Shown: positions 11,003-23,814, counted from the stretch's first letter. The stretch: DNA of 64,000 bases from Amphiura filiformis (GCF_039555335.1 NC_092636.1:465501-529500); one strand, 5' to 3'. Notes: generated by a model from the sequence alone, not told the origin. Translations and numbers: made by a program.

Positions 11003-11186
11003 CAGGGACTGTCTTTTTGAATCTGTAGGAGAGCATTAAATAGCTCTTCTGGAGCCTAGAGCTGTTTAGAGCATTTACAATAAGGAGAGAATGGTCAACT
11101 AAGGAGAGCTAACATCACTCTCCTATCAGATTTAAGAAGAGCAGTAGAGAGTGATTGCTCTTGCTCTCCTCAAAAGACAGTCCCTG
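11003..11186. mobile_element. hAT-like MITE, CAGGGACTGTCTTTT ends
   Basis: Inverted 15-bp termini CAGGGACTGTCTTTT and AAAAGACAGTCCCTG, with GAGAGC-type subterminal repeats in both orientations. The CAGGG start suggests hAT, but flanking 8-bp duplications are not exact. Confidence 0.65.
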
Positions 11187-11495
11187 GAAAAATAATCCAT
11201 GATTCTGTGAAAATCAATCTATAATTTTCCTAAAGGTATAAATTTTCATTTCTAACCTACTCTGCATTGATTTGACAATAAATATAATTTTAGGCATTTT
11301 ACCAAATACAGCTGTACATCCCAAACTCTAAAAATATAACAAATATAGAAGAAAAAAAAGGTTTTGGGCCACCTACAGGAAACAAACTTATTAGCAGCTG
11401 AAAAGAACCTTTCTCAATGAAATGAACTATGGATGATCCTGATGAATCTGTTTCAAGAGGAAACAAACTTATTTTTTAAATCTTATAATTATAGC

Positions 11496-11748
11496 TTAAT
11501 GAATGTGTATTACTTGTTGGGAGAGAAATTAGACACGCGCCCTGAAGTGGGGAGTGCATTAGATGCATCAACATCAGCACAAGTACATTATTTTTTTGTT
11601 TAATTAGACAAAATAATGCATGTGCACTGATGCTGATGCATCTAATGCACAAGCTCCAAGGGGGGGGGGTGCATTAGATGCATCAACATCAGCGCAAATG
11701 CATTATTTTATCTCATTTTTCGAGCAACAAGTAATACACATTCATTAA
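11496..11748. mobile_element. Fold-back element with 24-bp outer termini
   Basis: Outer inverted repeats of 24 bp begin TTAATGAATGTGTATTACTT (11496-11519) and mirror 11725-11748. Inside is a large palindrome built on GTGCATTAGATGCATCAACA, with a third copy in direct orientation near 11669. Confidence 0.7.
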
Positions 11749-12078
11749 CCTATTTCATACACAAGAAGAAAAACAACACATGATTTTTCAGTGTTATTTT
11801 TATAACAAAATTATCACTAAAATGTTGGAAAATAGAACTAAATATAAATGCATCAACCCGGCCGAAAAATGAATCAATCCTATGCAAAGCGAAAGCACTG
11901 TGCATTGTTCGCGGAGTGCATTATACAAAATCAATGCACTCCACATATTTTTCTAACCACTTTTAAACTTTCTGATTGGCTGCTTTGATATAGGTATAAT
12001 ACAAGAGTGGTTGTTTTTTCTCAAAAGAAGTTTAAAAAAAATACAAATAATTTGGATTAATAATATGAATGTCTACGC

Positions 12079-13870
12079 GAGACCTTCCAGACTGCATGGT
12101 TTATTGAGCACCTACACTAGTTGCGAAGCCAAGGGGACTTTCAGGTAGAGACCTTCCAGACTGCATGGTTTATTGAGCACCTACACTAGTTGCAAAGCCA
12201 AGGGGACTTTCAGGTAGAGACCTTCCAGACTGCATGGTTTATTGAGCACCTACACTAGTTGCAAAGCCAAGGGGACTTTCAGGTAGAGACCTTCCAGACT
12301 GCATGGTTTATTGAGCACCTACACTAGTTGCAAAGCCAAGGGGACTTTCAGGTAGAGACCTTCCAGACTGCATGGTTTATTGAGCACCTACACTAGTTGC
12401 GAAGCCAAGGGGACTTTCAGGTAGAGACCTTCCAGACTGCATGGTTTATTGAGCACCTACACTAGTTGCAAAGCCAAGGGGACTTTCAGGTAGAGACCTT
12501 CCAGACTGCATGGTTTATTGAGCACCTACACTAGTTGCAAAGCCAAGGGGACTTTCAGGTAGAGACCTTCCAGACTGCATGGTTTATTGAGCACCTACAC
12601 TAGTTGCAAAGCCAAGGGGACTTTCAGGTAGAGACCTTCCAGACTGCATGGTTTATTGAGCACCTACACTAGTTGCAAAGCCAAGGGGACTTTCAGGTAG
12701 AGACCTTCCAGACTGCATGGTTTATTGAGCACCTACACTAGTTGCAAAGCCAAGGGGACTTTCAGATAGAGACCTTCCAGACTGCATGGTTTATTGAGCA
12801 CCTACACTAGTTGCAAAGCCAAGGGGACTTTCAGGTAGAGACCTTCCAGACTGCATGGTTTATTGAGCACCTACACTAGTTGCAAAGCCAAGGGGACTTT
12901 CAGGTAGAGACCTTCCAGACTGCATGGTTTATTGAGCACCTACACTAGTTGCAAAGCCAAGGGGACTTTCAGGTAGAGACCTTCCAGACTGCATGGTTTA
13001 TTGAGCACCTACACTAGTTGCAAAGCCAAGGGGACTTTCAGGTAGAGACCTTCCAGACTGCATGGTTTATTGAGCACCTACACTAGTTGCCAAGCCAAGG
13101 GGACTTTCAGGTAGAGACCGGCCAGACTGCATGGTTTATTGAGCACCTACACTAGTTGCCAAGCCAAGGGGACTTTCAGGTAGAGACCGGCCAGACTGCA
13201 TGGTTTATTGAGCACCTACACTAGTTGCCAAGCCAAGGGGACTTTCAGGTAGAGACCTTCCAGACTGCATGGTTTATTGAGCACCTACACTAGTTGCCAA
13301 GCCAAGGGGACTTTCAGGTAGAGACCTTCCAGACTGCATGGTTTATTGAGCACCTACACTAGTTGCCAAGCCAAGGGGACTTTCAGGTAGAGACCTTCCA
13401 GACTGCATGGTTTATTGAGCACCTACACTAGTTGCCAAGCCAAGGGACTTTCAGGTAGAGACCTTCCAGACTGCATGGTTTATTGAGCACCTACACTAGT
13501 TGCAAAGCCAAGGGGCCTTTCAGGTAGAGACCTTCCAGACTGCATGGTTTATTGAGCACCTACACTAGTTGCGAAGCCAAGGGGACTTTCAGGTAGAGAC
13601 CTTCCAGACTGCATGGTTTATTGAGCACCTACACTAGTTGCAAATCCAAGGGGACTTTCAGGTAGAGACCTTCCAGACTGCATGGTTTATTGAGCACCTA
13701 CACTAGTTGCAAAGCCAAGGGGACTTTCAGGTAGAGACCTTCCAGACTGCATGGTTTATTGAGCACCTACACTAGTTGCAAAGCCAAGGGGACTTTCAGG
13801 TAGAGACCTTCCAGACTGCATGGTTTATTGAGCACCTACACTAGTTGCCAAGCCAAGGGGACTTTCAGGT
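12079..13870. repeat. 69-bp satellite, 26 copies
   Basis: A head-to-tail array of a unit starting GAGACCTTCCAGACTGCATG and ending GGGGACTTTCAGGTA. Copies are nearly identical. Variation is mostly one position (GCGAAG, GCAAAG or GCCAAG), with GACCGGCC in two adjacent copies near 13118 and 13187 and a one-base deletion near 13443. The unit length is a multiple of three, but all six frames contain a stop in every unit, so it is not a coding repeat. Neighbouring variant copies cluster, as expected from local duplication or gene conversion. Confidence 0.95.
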
Positions 13871-14336
13871 GGGCAAACATTTATAAAAATGGTTAAAAAA
13901 GGCCTAAAATTCTAGGAATATTCTGGCAACCAGCAAGATGTTCACTGAACACTAACAATCTAGTCACCATAATCCTCCTCTTCATCTCTCTCTTAACTGA
14001 TTTCCCTTTAAGAATGACCTGTGGCAATAATTCGCGGGCGTAGTGCACATTAGAATATGACCGTTGCTAGGTCAACTGGCTCACATTTTCTTTGTTATGA
14101 ACCACTCATAGAAATGATCACAACACAAAGCCCATGGCATATCATAATTTGGAACAGGTGTACAGTATGAGCCCAGGCTTGAACCAGTAACCAATGGTTA
14201 CTAACGTGCACAACAACAGTGAATTTGCAGCCGTTTTGACACTTTCTTGGCATGGTCTAAGAATAGTTATGAATTTGTATCAAAGGCCATGTGCACCTTA
14301 AGTGAATCTGCCAAGAAACAGACCCTGAAATCTTTT

Positions 14337-14747
14337 GGGCTATTCCATTAAAAATCCACACTACCCCTGTGGAAGATTTAGCTATAGAGTCTTCCTCAGA
14401 GGGAGTATCAGTTTTGAATAGAATAGACAATTGGGTTACTTAACAGTTAGTCATCATATCAAATGGGCTATGCCATTTACAATCCACACTAGCCCTGTGG
14501 AAGATATTGGAAACATCTTCCCTACAAGGAGTATAATGAATTTCAAATGAAATTAACACATTAGGCAGCTCCACCTGAATATCATATACCCTCTGAGAAA
14601 GATTCCACCTGAATCTTCCACAGAAGGAGGGGGTGTTTCAAATAGAGTTGATTAATGTGCTAATTCCATTTGAATTTGTATTCCCTCTGTGGAATATATT
14701 TCCAAAATCTTCCACAAGGGTAGAATGGATTTTAAATGGAATAGCCC
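14337..14747. mobile_element. MITE family GGGCTATTCCATTWAAAATCC, two overlapping copies
   Basis: It starts with GGGCTATTCCATTAAAAATC and ends with GATTTTAAATGGAATAGCCC. A second left end lies at about 14464 (GGGCTATGCCATTTACAATC). Internal CCTGTGGAAGAT and ATCTTCCACA pairs recur. Other copies are at 16506-16746 and 57200-57440. Confidence 0.75.
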
Positions 14748-15443
14748 GATGTTGTTAGGTTATAAGTTACTGATGTCCATTCAAATACATAATAATCATA
14801 GGCATGCCCAGAAACCAGTGCCCAGACATATTCAATGCCTGGGAGTCCCCCTGTACTAGGGACTGAGTGGCTAAAAATGAGCCTAAGAGACAGATTTGCA
14901 TGATTTACATAAGAGCTAGGGATGTAACCCCAACTCCACCCTGAGCATGCCTATGATAACCTAGAATCCTGGAAAAAATAGGTGGCACATTTTAATTGAA
15001 ATGCATGCCCTATCAAAATTAGAGAGGTGAGTGAAACTTGCATACAATATATGTAAAGCACAGACTCCCCCTGTATCTCACCCTTCCCCACTCCCCATCT
15101 TTCAAGGTTGGAGGGTCTCACAGATCTGTTGACAACATGGCTTGGTCCAACATTGAATTGGGGGAGCGGGGGAAGAGATATACCAAAAGACAGGCAAAGT
15201 GTGCCAAGCTTTTTTTTCCTTGATTGTAGCTCAACCCCCTGGACACTATTGGTCATCTAACAGCATTTCTAAATTGGTTGATAACTTGAAATGCTCATTT
15301 CAATTGCCAATTATGACTACGCTTTAAACTATTTATGGTCAAACTTGCATTTTGCAGATGATCTTATTAATACCATCCTTGATTGGTTCAAAATTGGACA
15401 CAATATTCATTTTGACCAATCGGCAGGTAATTCTCAAACAACA

Positions 15444-15566
15444 CTAGTCATATATATCTTCATCTTCATCCTCCTTTAATGTCAGTTGTGTTTCTGGGTT
15501 ACTCTTGATCACTTCCCTTTGTTTTGGTCTACTTCCTTGCATTTCCTCTTTAAATTGAATTCTTAC
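15444..15566 (-). CDS. F-box gene exon 5 (C-terminal tail)
   Basis: Follows acceptor CTGTGTTTGTAG in phase 0. It encodes VRIQFKEEMQ, the last beta-strand position of the FBA fold, then a charged low-complexity tail ending KEDEDEDIYD and stop TAG. The tail is not conserved in the vertebrate proteins I know. Assignment rests on splice phase and the AQ-V-R-I continuation. Confidence 0.78.
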   Translation of the reverse strand, partial: VRIQFKEEMQGSRPKQREVIKSNPETQLTLKEDEDEDIYD

Positions 15567-18500
15567 CTACAAACACAGGAGGAATAACATAACATAAAAT
15601 TAAAATGTTAGTAGAAAGATCAAATAGAGGGGACAAGAGGGCTCTACCACATTACTCTCTTACTCATCACTGTTGCTTTCAGTAGTACACTCTCTCCCTT
15701 GCTTACTTTCTTACTCACCCTAGGGGGAGGGGTCTTCCTGGTTGAAGGTGTACGGGGATGTGCCATGGTTTGGGGTTACCTTTTCAGTGCTTTTGGTATA
15801 TCGATGGGTGGGTTTTCAGTGAAGACCAATGCGCCCAATTAGGCACATTAGAGCAAAAGTGCCCTTAAGTGCCCTAATGGGTGCTTTTTGTGAAAAATTG
15901 ATATACTGATGTGGGCTCACTCCACCCCCAAATGTAATCGCCTCCGAATGTGGATACAGTTTAGGACTATGCAAACCCGGATGTCAAAATCCATACTCAA
16001 GCAATATACCAAGGATATTTTTCCACCATTTTGTGTGTGTATGTATGTGTGTATAAGTATGAAATCTTTAACTGTAGACGGTATATTTAACATGTACGAT
16101 AGAGGACATACATGCAATTGTGGATGTGTGCAGACCTCCTTAAACCTGCATGGGGTGTGACCCCCCCCCCATGCCAAAGGCCCCAAAAGTCCCCTTTTTT
16201 GACCCAAAAAGTCCCATTTGCAAGCATAGCAAGCGAAAAAAAAAAAAAAAAAAAATAGAGGTTTTTTATGCCTTTTTGGTCCAAAAATGTCCAAATCCGC
16301 CACCCCCGAGTCCAAAAAGGTCCAAATTTTGAAAAAAAAGTCCAATTTTTCAAAATCAGCACCCCCCCAAAATAAATTCTGGCTACAGGCCTGCCTAGGA
16401 TGGTCCCCTGTTGCAGAGATCGAAGTTTAGATATTGTGCCTGTTCATAGCACACTATAAATGACTGCGCTTTAAAAAAAAATGTTTGCCAGGTGCTTGAC
16501 AAAATGGCCTGTTCCATTTAAAATCCACACTCCCACTGTAGAAGATTTTGGAAATATCTTCCACAGGGGAGTATGTTTTTCAGTGTAATTAATCAGAATT
16601 AATCATTTTGAAACCCATACTCCCCCTTCCACAAATTGAGCGGAAGTTACCCAGTTGTCTATTCTATTTGATACTTATACTCCCTCTGTGGAAGACTTTA
16701 GCTATATCTTCCACAGGGGTGGTGTCGATTTTAAATGGAATAGCCCAATAGAGTTTGTACCACTACTTTTACCATCATGAATGACAAACAAACATGGTGT
16801 AGTCTCATATCACTATAGTCTACTAGATTTCGCGGTTCTCGGGTTGGGCAGTTCTTGTGATAGGCCTATCTCTAATTACCCAACACCCGTTACCCATAAT
16901 ACTTGTCCTGACCTTTCAAACTACTACGATATCGCCTCTCAATGATTAAGACACAGCTTAATCAACTCTGTTTTGTAGCTGTGACGCTTACTTCGGTACC
17001 CATAATCTGAAAACCGATTGTTCGCCTCTTCCAAGCGCTGTTCTGCTACCACCCAAAAATATCCCGAAATTCTAGTAGTGTCTGGATGTAGGCCGTCATT
17101 TCAATCGGGAGAAATGTGAACGCAAACAGGATTTATAGGCCTTACCATAACTGATGTTTTATGTTAATCATGTCTTGAAAATAGGCCTATTCGTCCGATG
17201 AGATGCACCTGTTAGTTACACTGTAATGCTTTTCCAATGCGTGATGCAGTACTCTGCGCACACCCCAGTTGATACTCCGCGATAGCACACCGCGAAAGCA
17301 TGCGATATCGCACCGCTGCTGAATGCGATAGCGCCATGGGCGGACGGACGACGGACACTCCGTGATTAGTATTATGATATCTACCTCCAGTCACCGGCAC
17401 TAGCTTTGAAGTTCAGCGTGTTCTGTGTTAGCTTAGCATTAATTGGTGCATGTACATACTTTTATGTGTGCGATTAAAGTGGCGCGTATGTACACACAAG
17501 AAACAACGCTAAGCCAACGCAGAACTTCAGAGCTAGTGCCGGTGACTCAAGGTAGATACAAGGGGATATTAAAAAGTTCTTGAAATCACCAAGAAGTGAA
17601 GGAGCTATATTAATGAAATTTTGTCAGTGTAATCTTCCTTCTTCCGAAACTGCAAAACCTCAAAAGAGTATCGACGCACAATGGACAAAATTTCATCGAT
17701 ATATATAGCTCCTTTACTTCTGGGTGATTTAAAAAACTTTTTGATACCCCCTCGTATAAAGACTATTAGTGGTCTAATTCAATGGTTATTAAATATCAAT
17801 AACTTACTTGAGCACCTGCCATTTTACATCCATAATGCCCTGCCCAAAATTGGGTATCTTTGCCTTTGTGAAAGAATCGAATATAGCGTAGTCCTGGTCC
17901 ATAATCACAAAATACATGTTCAACCTTCAAGAAAAAACAGGTTCATAATGAAAATAATTAAAACACATCATTTTGTTAGGTTCATAATGAAAATAATTAA
18001 AACAATTATTTTGTCAGGTGAGTGAAAGAAAGTCTCTAAAGCGCCATTTTGGAAGAAAATCAATTTTGGTCGATTATAAAAATACATGGTAAATAAAGAG
18101 GAGGGAAAACCATGCATCGCACATTATACATGCATCGCACATTATACATGTATTTCCATTGTAATTTCTTATTAAAATCAATCAAATGTGCTATGTGTGG
18201 TTAAAACTTCTTTCCCCAATATATTGATATATTAAGAATAATGATTAAACATCATTAATTTGATCTTGTGCAGTAAAGGGAGGAGGGGGGGGGGCACGGG
18301 GAAAAGGAATTTCAGGGTTTTTACTGGGGGAAACAGGGGTGGAAAGATTTCTGGGAAATTTTTGTCCTCCCATGCAGAAGTCATGTGGAGGCTTGCTTCA
18401 AATCAGATCCTTGTGCGATGCGTACAGTGGCAGCGCCAGGATTTTTTTTTTGGGGGGAAGCAAATTTCAGGGATGGAAAGAGTTCTGACTGGGAGGCATT

Positions 18501-21500
18501 TGTCCCCCCACCCCATGCAGAAGCCATGTGGAAGCCTCCTCCAAATCTGATCCTTGATATTTCCCAGACAAATTTTAAAAATTTCATGAGAAATACTTCC
18601 ACTTTACCAAGGTATAAGGGTGTGGACTGTTTCAGATGATTACCTAAGATGGAGAGGGGAGAACTCACACCGGGTTTTCCCCTGATTTTGGTTGTTTTTC
18701 TCAAATCGCCTGAGTTTTCTCCGTATGGAGAATGGATTTTCATTTTCCTGGAGAATGGGAACCCTGATCTTGTAACATTTACTTGATTTTAACTTTCTCC
18801 ACATGGGTGTGGAATGCAGACGACAAGTTCCAATTGTTTTTTAAAAAATCAAAAATTTCAGAATTGTAAATTTCCATGACCATATTTGAAATCAGCATGT
18901 AAAATGCATTAAAGTGAGTACAAACAAGCCTAGTATTGGTTCAGTGGTTCTTAAGATAAGCTCTCTTTGAGAAAATAATGCAAAACTTGGGACTTTTTAC
19001 TTTGTGAAGCCTATCATATGGCTATAGCACTTTATAAAGCATTAAAGTGGTGAGGCCAATTCATTTCATGTCCCTTGGGGACTGGGAGTGGCTTATTTTG
19101 AAAAAACAAGCTGAAGTAGAACAAAAAAGCTGAAAAACAGTGTGAAATTGGCAAAAAAGACCCAAAATTGGGCTGATAATAAAAAAAATGTGTAAATTTG
19201 AATAGTAAAAAAAGCTGAATTCAGCTGATCAGCTGAAAAATCTCATCCCTGGGTTTAAGTGCAATACGATAGCATTGTATAGTGGGACTCACACCCATGA
19301 CCTTGTGATTACTACTTCTTACCTTATTCCAATTACGAGGTGCCCATTGTGGTGTTAATACAGGACCAACGTTGAATTCAGCTAATGTATATTTCTTTTC
19401 TAGTTTAGGCTTAGTCAGCAGAGTGACAGACATTTCATATGTATTACCACAATCAAATCTTGCAGCGTACCTACAGAATAAAATTTTATAAAAGTTTTTG
19501 TAATTAAATTCTAACTTTATTGTTGAAAATAGAAATGAATAGGATCATCTGAACATAGTTATATTTGTAATTTGTATTTGCTGTGTTTTGTTTTAATCTA
19601 GGGCTTCTAATTAAAAAAAATGGGTTATTTGCAGCGCAAATCATGTATTTTGACATTTACACATTTTGGTGCAGGAAATCCATGTAAATTTATTAATCTC
19701 CTGCAAAATTGCCAGTTTTAAAGCCATCAACACAAGTAAATGTAATGCATGCGTAAAATGAATTTACCAAAAGCCGAATCCGGATTCAGCCATCTGCCGA
19801 ATTCATAACGATATGTCCTAACTTGCCTCTAAATGGTATGAAATTGCAACAGTGCAATTTTGACATTAAGCTATATAACGACATGATAGAACTCTATGCA
19901 GCCAAAACAGCCAGTTGAGTTTCTTTCATTTTTTTCTTATTTTGCCTTATTAAAAACCCTCCCAGCCAGTTATTATATTTCAGCATTTTGGGTAAAGAAT
20001 AATGAAATTAAAATTGGAAGGAAATCATATATAAGGCCACAAAAAAAAGTTTGTCTCAAAGCTTGCACGCACGCACGTTTGTAAAATCGCGCGATTTGAA
20101 AAAAATTTGGCGAAAATCAAGATTTTTTTCCTCAAAATACCAAGTCGGGAATAAAAAAAAATCTTATTTCGCATTTGTTTTCAAACCACTTGTGAGCTTT
20201 GAGATAAACCTATTTTTTTACCTGATGGCTTTAGTACCACTTACCATTCTGTAACAACAATATCTGGCTGAATTTCTCCATCTAGCAACTCCTCGCTGAC
20301 CCCTTCCTTAGTGAGGTCAATGATCTGTTCCATTGAGCACCATCCATATGATGTAGCAAAGTTATATGATACGTTATTGCTAAGAGCCAAGGCTTCTTCA
20401 GGAAGATCATCAGAACCGCCATGATCTTTTTCCACCTTCCAATAGTTACCCCCATTTTCAAGAATGTTCCAGCCATGTTTTAATCCATCTTGAAGGAGAG
20501 AAATAAAATATTACAGGAATCAAATTACATAACCCTTAGCATGGACTCAAAAAAAATATTGTTGATTTAGTTCTTAAAAAAGTTTTTATAAAGTGGACTT
20601 GTTTTCAAATCTATTTCCCCCGACTCATTTTTTCTGATTTCTAAACCAACTTGTTACAATGTAGCTTTGATGAACCTATTCAATTTATAGACAAATCTGA
20701 TTCCACACATTCCTACACCTCAATGTCAGCCATTGAAGTGGGCCATTCCCACCTGAAATGTGAAATGATGCAGGCTTTGCAGGAATTTTAAACTGTATTC
20801 TATAACCTGTGTGACAAAAGGATGCTGAAAGTTTACAATGCAATACAATTGATTTTGAAGTAGCGCCTTTCCACCCAATTGGGCAGTTACAACACCAGTT
20901 TGGTACGGTTGGCCTGCAGTAATGGCGGAATGAAGTCTGACCATCCCTTGGCTCGTCGGATTAGTGTACCGGTATATAAAATGTTTTAAGGTTTCTTTTT
21001 TTTTAAAGTGATCAATTGAGGAAAAAAGACCCAACCAAAGACTTGAATTTTTCGGTCGGTCCGGAGGGCATGCAACCAACAGGATTTATTTCAACGCACA
21101 AATCATGCATATTGCATTTACACACTTCCCTACCCCTTCAAATGTAGAGTGAAAAGTCCAATGCGTGCAAAATCTTGAAAACATACACTTTCATAATAAT
21201 ATTCAATTATTAGAAAACAAATAACAAATAAATAAACAAAAAATGGGTATTATTGGGTAAAATCACTATAAACAGGGCACATCGTCATCATCCCTATATC
21301 TTTGTGTCAAAAATTGCCGTGATAGTACAGCGAATCCTCTCGTTTTTCAACAGCTACGCATCGTGATTTTGTTCGAGATAGGCCGAGCAACTCAGGCTAA
21401 GCATACCATGACTATCATATGAGATATCATACAACAGAGTTTCTATATTCTACACATTATTACGATTTGTGCATGCTCTAGTACCCCATATGTTTCTATT

Positions 21501-23674
21501 ACAAGAAAAATTGATTTGTTTCAGGTAAAACCAGGGTTTTATTTCCAGTACACTCACTCGAAAAGCAATACACTAATTAGCGGGGCCTTGCAGCTTGCTG
21601 TGGATATCTTTTACTGCATTTTATAAGTAAAGATTTTGAAATCCAAAGTAAAAAATGTGATATATTTAATTTTGAGAATTACAATTATATAAAAAAACAC
21701 ATTTAGCCCATCCAGCTGCTTGTATAGAATATTCGATCGTGCACGTGTATATCACAATGCATATGTAAACTTTCTTATCTGTGTCAACATCACCAACGGA
21801 GTATGGAGCGGGATATGAAAAAATATTTATAATACAGGGCGTTGACACTGTCACTGTGCAGGGTCCGTACACGTCATGATCGTATGTAGTCGTGCTTGAC
21901 AAGCCTCTATAATCTCTGAAAACTTGTGATGACGTCAGAAAATTAATTATTCATACCTGCTTCCGGGTATTGGAAATCAGCGCTTGCTGAATCGTGAAAA
22001 TGGTGACGATCGACACGATCATAAATTTTGTCATTTTACACCTTCAAAGACAAATGTACCCAACATTTTCACACATGCAGCAAATATGTTTTGTTTAAGT
22101 CTTATCTTCATGTGAGGAACGGTAAGAAGTGATATTTTGTTTTAAAAAATTTGATACTATGTACCCTAGACCATACGTGCCCAGGAGTCTCAGACCTCGA
22201 CGCGGAGAAGGCCAATGGAAATCGTTGTCGCATGGAGGTGTGAGTACCTCGGCTCGGGCTAATTTTTGGTATATAGGTCACCCCGGTCATCCGGGTACTT
22301 ATTTTACATGACGCTACAGTCGGCTACACTTACACTTTTCAACCCACAATAGATCGTGCAGCTGAGCGACTACTTGAAGACTTGTAACAGAGCTCATTCA
22401 GTTGTTTACGTTCTGTTTTGACCTCGAATCTAGCAAATTTCTCGGCCGATTTCGGTAAAATAAAGGTTAAATACTTGGCGAAAATTGCATTTTATGTGAA
22501 GCTGAACACATGAACATGTAGAGGAGAGTCTTTATTTTTGTTGTTGGCTGGAGGCCCCATGTCGAGAAGTTATAGAAATGGTACAAACCACAGAAAACTA
22601 CAAATTTGACTTCTGAATCGGATTTGTTGTCAACGGAGGTCAACGGCTTGTGACGTCACTCCGGGGTCACCTATAGGCTACAAAAATGTAGCTCACATCA
22701 CACACTATAGGTGGCGCTATTCGTCCATAGGGAAGTGGAATGTGCATGTACGGTCCAACAATGGCTTTACTGTGGGGCTCAATGGAGAAAATCACTAAAA
22801 ATTCATTTTGACAACCAAAACCTAAGTGATGTTGACTTATGTTGGTACTGGCATGATACTGGATTCATGAACTATCACATAGTGCAATCCATGTTCCACC
22901 AAGTCGACACTCGATTTAGCTCAAAAGCAATTTGTGTGTAAATCAAGACCATCCAAAACAGCTTTCTTACAGTAAAGAATAGGAGGTCATCTGGGGTCAC
23001 ATACAGTAGTGTGCATTGTACATGTGCCTGCTGTCACAATTTCACACACAAAATTGTGGGCAATTTGATGACACTATTTTTGTCTGTAACTAAGTATATG
23101 CACTAGAAACATGATTGACCCCTTATTGTTTAGGTAATTTAATTCTCTTTCAAATGAAAGAACTTTCAGCTAAAAATATTGAACTTCAAAATTTTATGAA
23201 CATCCCTATCACCTATAATTTAAATAAATAAATTCGAAAAAATTAAATACCTTGTCCACTGCAATTTCTAATCAAATTCCTAGTGTATGGTGCCTTAAAA
23301 TAAAAAGGTCTCCAATCACTGGGATAAAACAGGGCCATAATTTCTTCAACAAAACGCCCAGTGTGCAAGCACTTCAACCTCCACAGTGTTTGGCTACGTA
23401 TGATATTGTACCACGTCCGACACACAGAGAAGCAATGTTTTAAATCTTCATCTGGTACAAACAACAGTATATGTGTCAACGCTACTTCCGGTAAAACACT
23501 TATTCCTTGAGTTAATTCTAGGTTTATGTCGTCAACTTGAACATCGCTGTTTTCCTCAGAAGCTACACGATTTAAGCAAGGAAAACAAGAAGAATCGGAA
23601 CACTCTGCTTCCTGATCAGTCGCCATCTTGGAATTGGGGATTTCCCTGTTTGGTTGTTCAACCCGGCTACGCAT
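15444..23674 (-). CDS. F-box protein with FBA domain (FBXO2/6/17/27/44-like), gene span, five exons
   Basis: Join of complement exons 23674-23251, 20488-20245, 19470-19323, 17924-17808 and 15566-15444, giving 1056 bases and 351 residues. Family role: the F-box binds SKP1 to dock in an SCF ubiquitin ligase, and the FBA domain recognises substrate, N-linked glycans of high-mannose type in FBXO2 and FBXO6. Seen here: an acidic, Ser-rich N-terminus, F-box at about 58-104, FBA at about 120-310, and an acidic tail (KEDEDEDIYD). FBXO2 uses an aromatic pair and a lysine for glycan contact; here FWA (298-300) keeps the aromatics but has Ala, as in FBXO6. The product is longer than human FBXO6 (about 293 residues) at both ends. 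Splice sites are all GT-AG and phases agree. No TATA box is obvious upstream. Confidence 0.9.
16150..16400. repeat. CCCC- and AAAA-rich repeat of the GCAAGCRTAGCRA family
   Basis: Contains CCCCAAAAGTCCCCTTTTTT, GCAAGCATAGCAAGCG, a 21-base A run, and CAAAATCAGCACCCCCCC. The same blocks occur at 39190-39430, so this is a dispersed repeat. It lies in intron 4 of the F-box gene. Confidence 0.6.
16506..16746. mobile_element. MITE family GGGCTATTCC, intronic copy
   Basis: A 241-bp copy in intron 4 of the F-box gene, with ends GGCCTGTTCCATTTAAAATC and GATTTTAAATGGAATAGCCC. Internal TCTTCCACAGGGG repeats are in both orientations. Confidence 0.72.
17808..17924 (-). CDS. F-box gene exon 4 (FBA glycan-loop exon)
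   Basis: A 39-codon exon after acceptor TTTTTTCTTGAAG. It reads VEHVFCDYGPGLRYIRFFHK, then GKDTQFWAGHYGCKMAGAQ, matching the G-x-RYI-x-F-x-HGGxDTQxWAGxYG signature. It ends at GCTCAA/GTAAGT in phase 0. The usual HGG is HKG here. The exon is open in all its codons and is too short to be found by length alone. Confidence 0.9.
18280..18560. repeat. Imperfect duplication of a CCATGCAGAAG block
   Basis: Two copies about 160 bp apart share GGTGGAAAGA / GATGGAAAGA, TTTGTCCTCCCATGCAGAAG / TTTGTCCCCCCACCCCATGC, CATGTGGA and AAATCWGATCCTTG. Intronic to the F-box gene, with no coding signal. Confidence 0.55.
19323..19470 (-). CDS. F-box gene exon 3 (FBA domain, middle)
   Basis: Acceptor TATTCTGTAG. 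The first base completes Trp, then YAARFDCGNTYEMSVTLL, which aligns with the FAARADCGCTY block, followed by EKKYTLAEFNVGP and APRNWNK. It ends at AATAAG/GTAAGA in phase 0. Confidence 0.88.
20245..20488 (-). CDS. F-box gene exon 2 (FBA domain, first half)
   Basis: Follows acceptor CTCCTTCAAG and completes an Asp codon, then GLKHGWNILENGGNYWKVE, VSYNFATSYGWCSMEQIIDL and ELLDGEIQPDIVVTE. These match the conserved GGxxWKVE, TSYxxCxxxQxIDL and RPDIVVxDW blocks of the family. It ends at ACAGAATG/GTAAGTG, splitting the Trp codon (phase 2). Confidence 0.9.
20489..23250 (-). other. Intron 1 of the F-box gene
   Basis: 2.76 kb between phase-matched exons. I see no further coding exon or well-bounded transposon inside it. 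The minus-strand frames at 20726-21079 and 21666-21902 lack family similarity. Confidence 0.6.
23251..23674 (-). CDS. F-box gene exon 1 (F-box domain)
   Basis: Encodes MRSRVEQPNR through SGQ and the first base of the next codon. The F-box core is ISVLPEVALTHILLFVPDED, then VCRTWYNIIRSQTLWRLKCL. The FBA domain opens with SDWRPFYFK and RNLIRN. The exon ends at the donor GGACAAG/GTATTT in phase 1. The second Met, at 23626, sits in AAGATGG and is the stronger start by context. The first would add 16 residues. Confidence 0.9.
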
Positions 23675-23814
23675 CTTTTATTTTCTCCAGTAAGCTATTT
23701 ATGTTGGTGCAACAGACACAGGTTGGTGCCTGTGTGCTCCGCATTATTATGCAGAATAAGTGACTGTCCGTTTTTCTTATTCAGTGCACCCAGGTATGTA
23801 AATAACATGTTAAC

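Noticed and set aside
12079-13870. Coding tandem repeat (69 = 23 codons)
   Set aside because: A stop codon occurs in every unit in all six frames.
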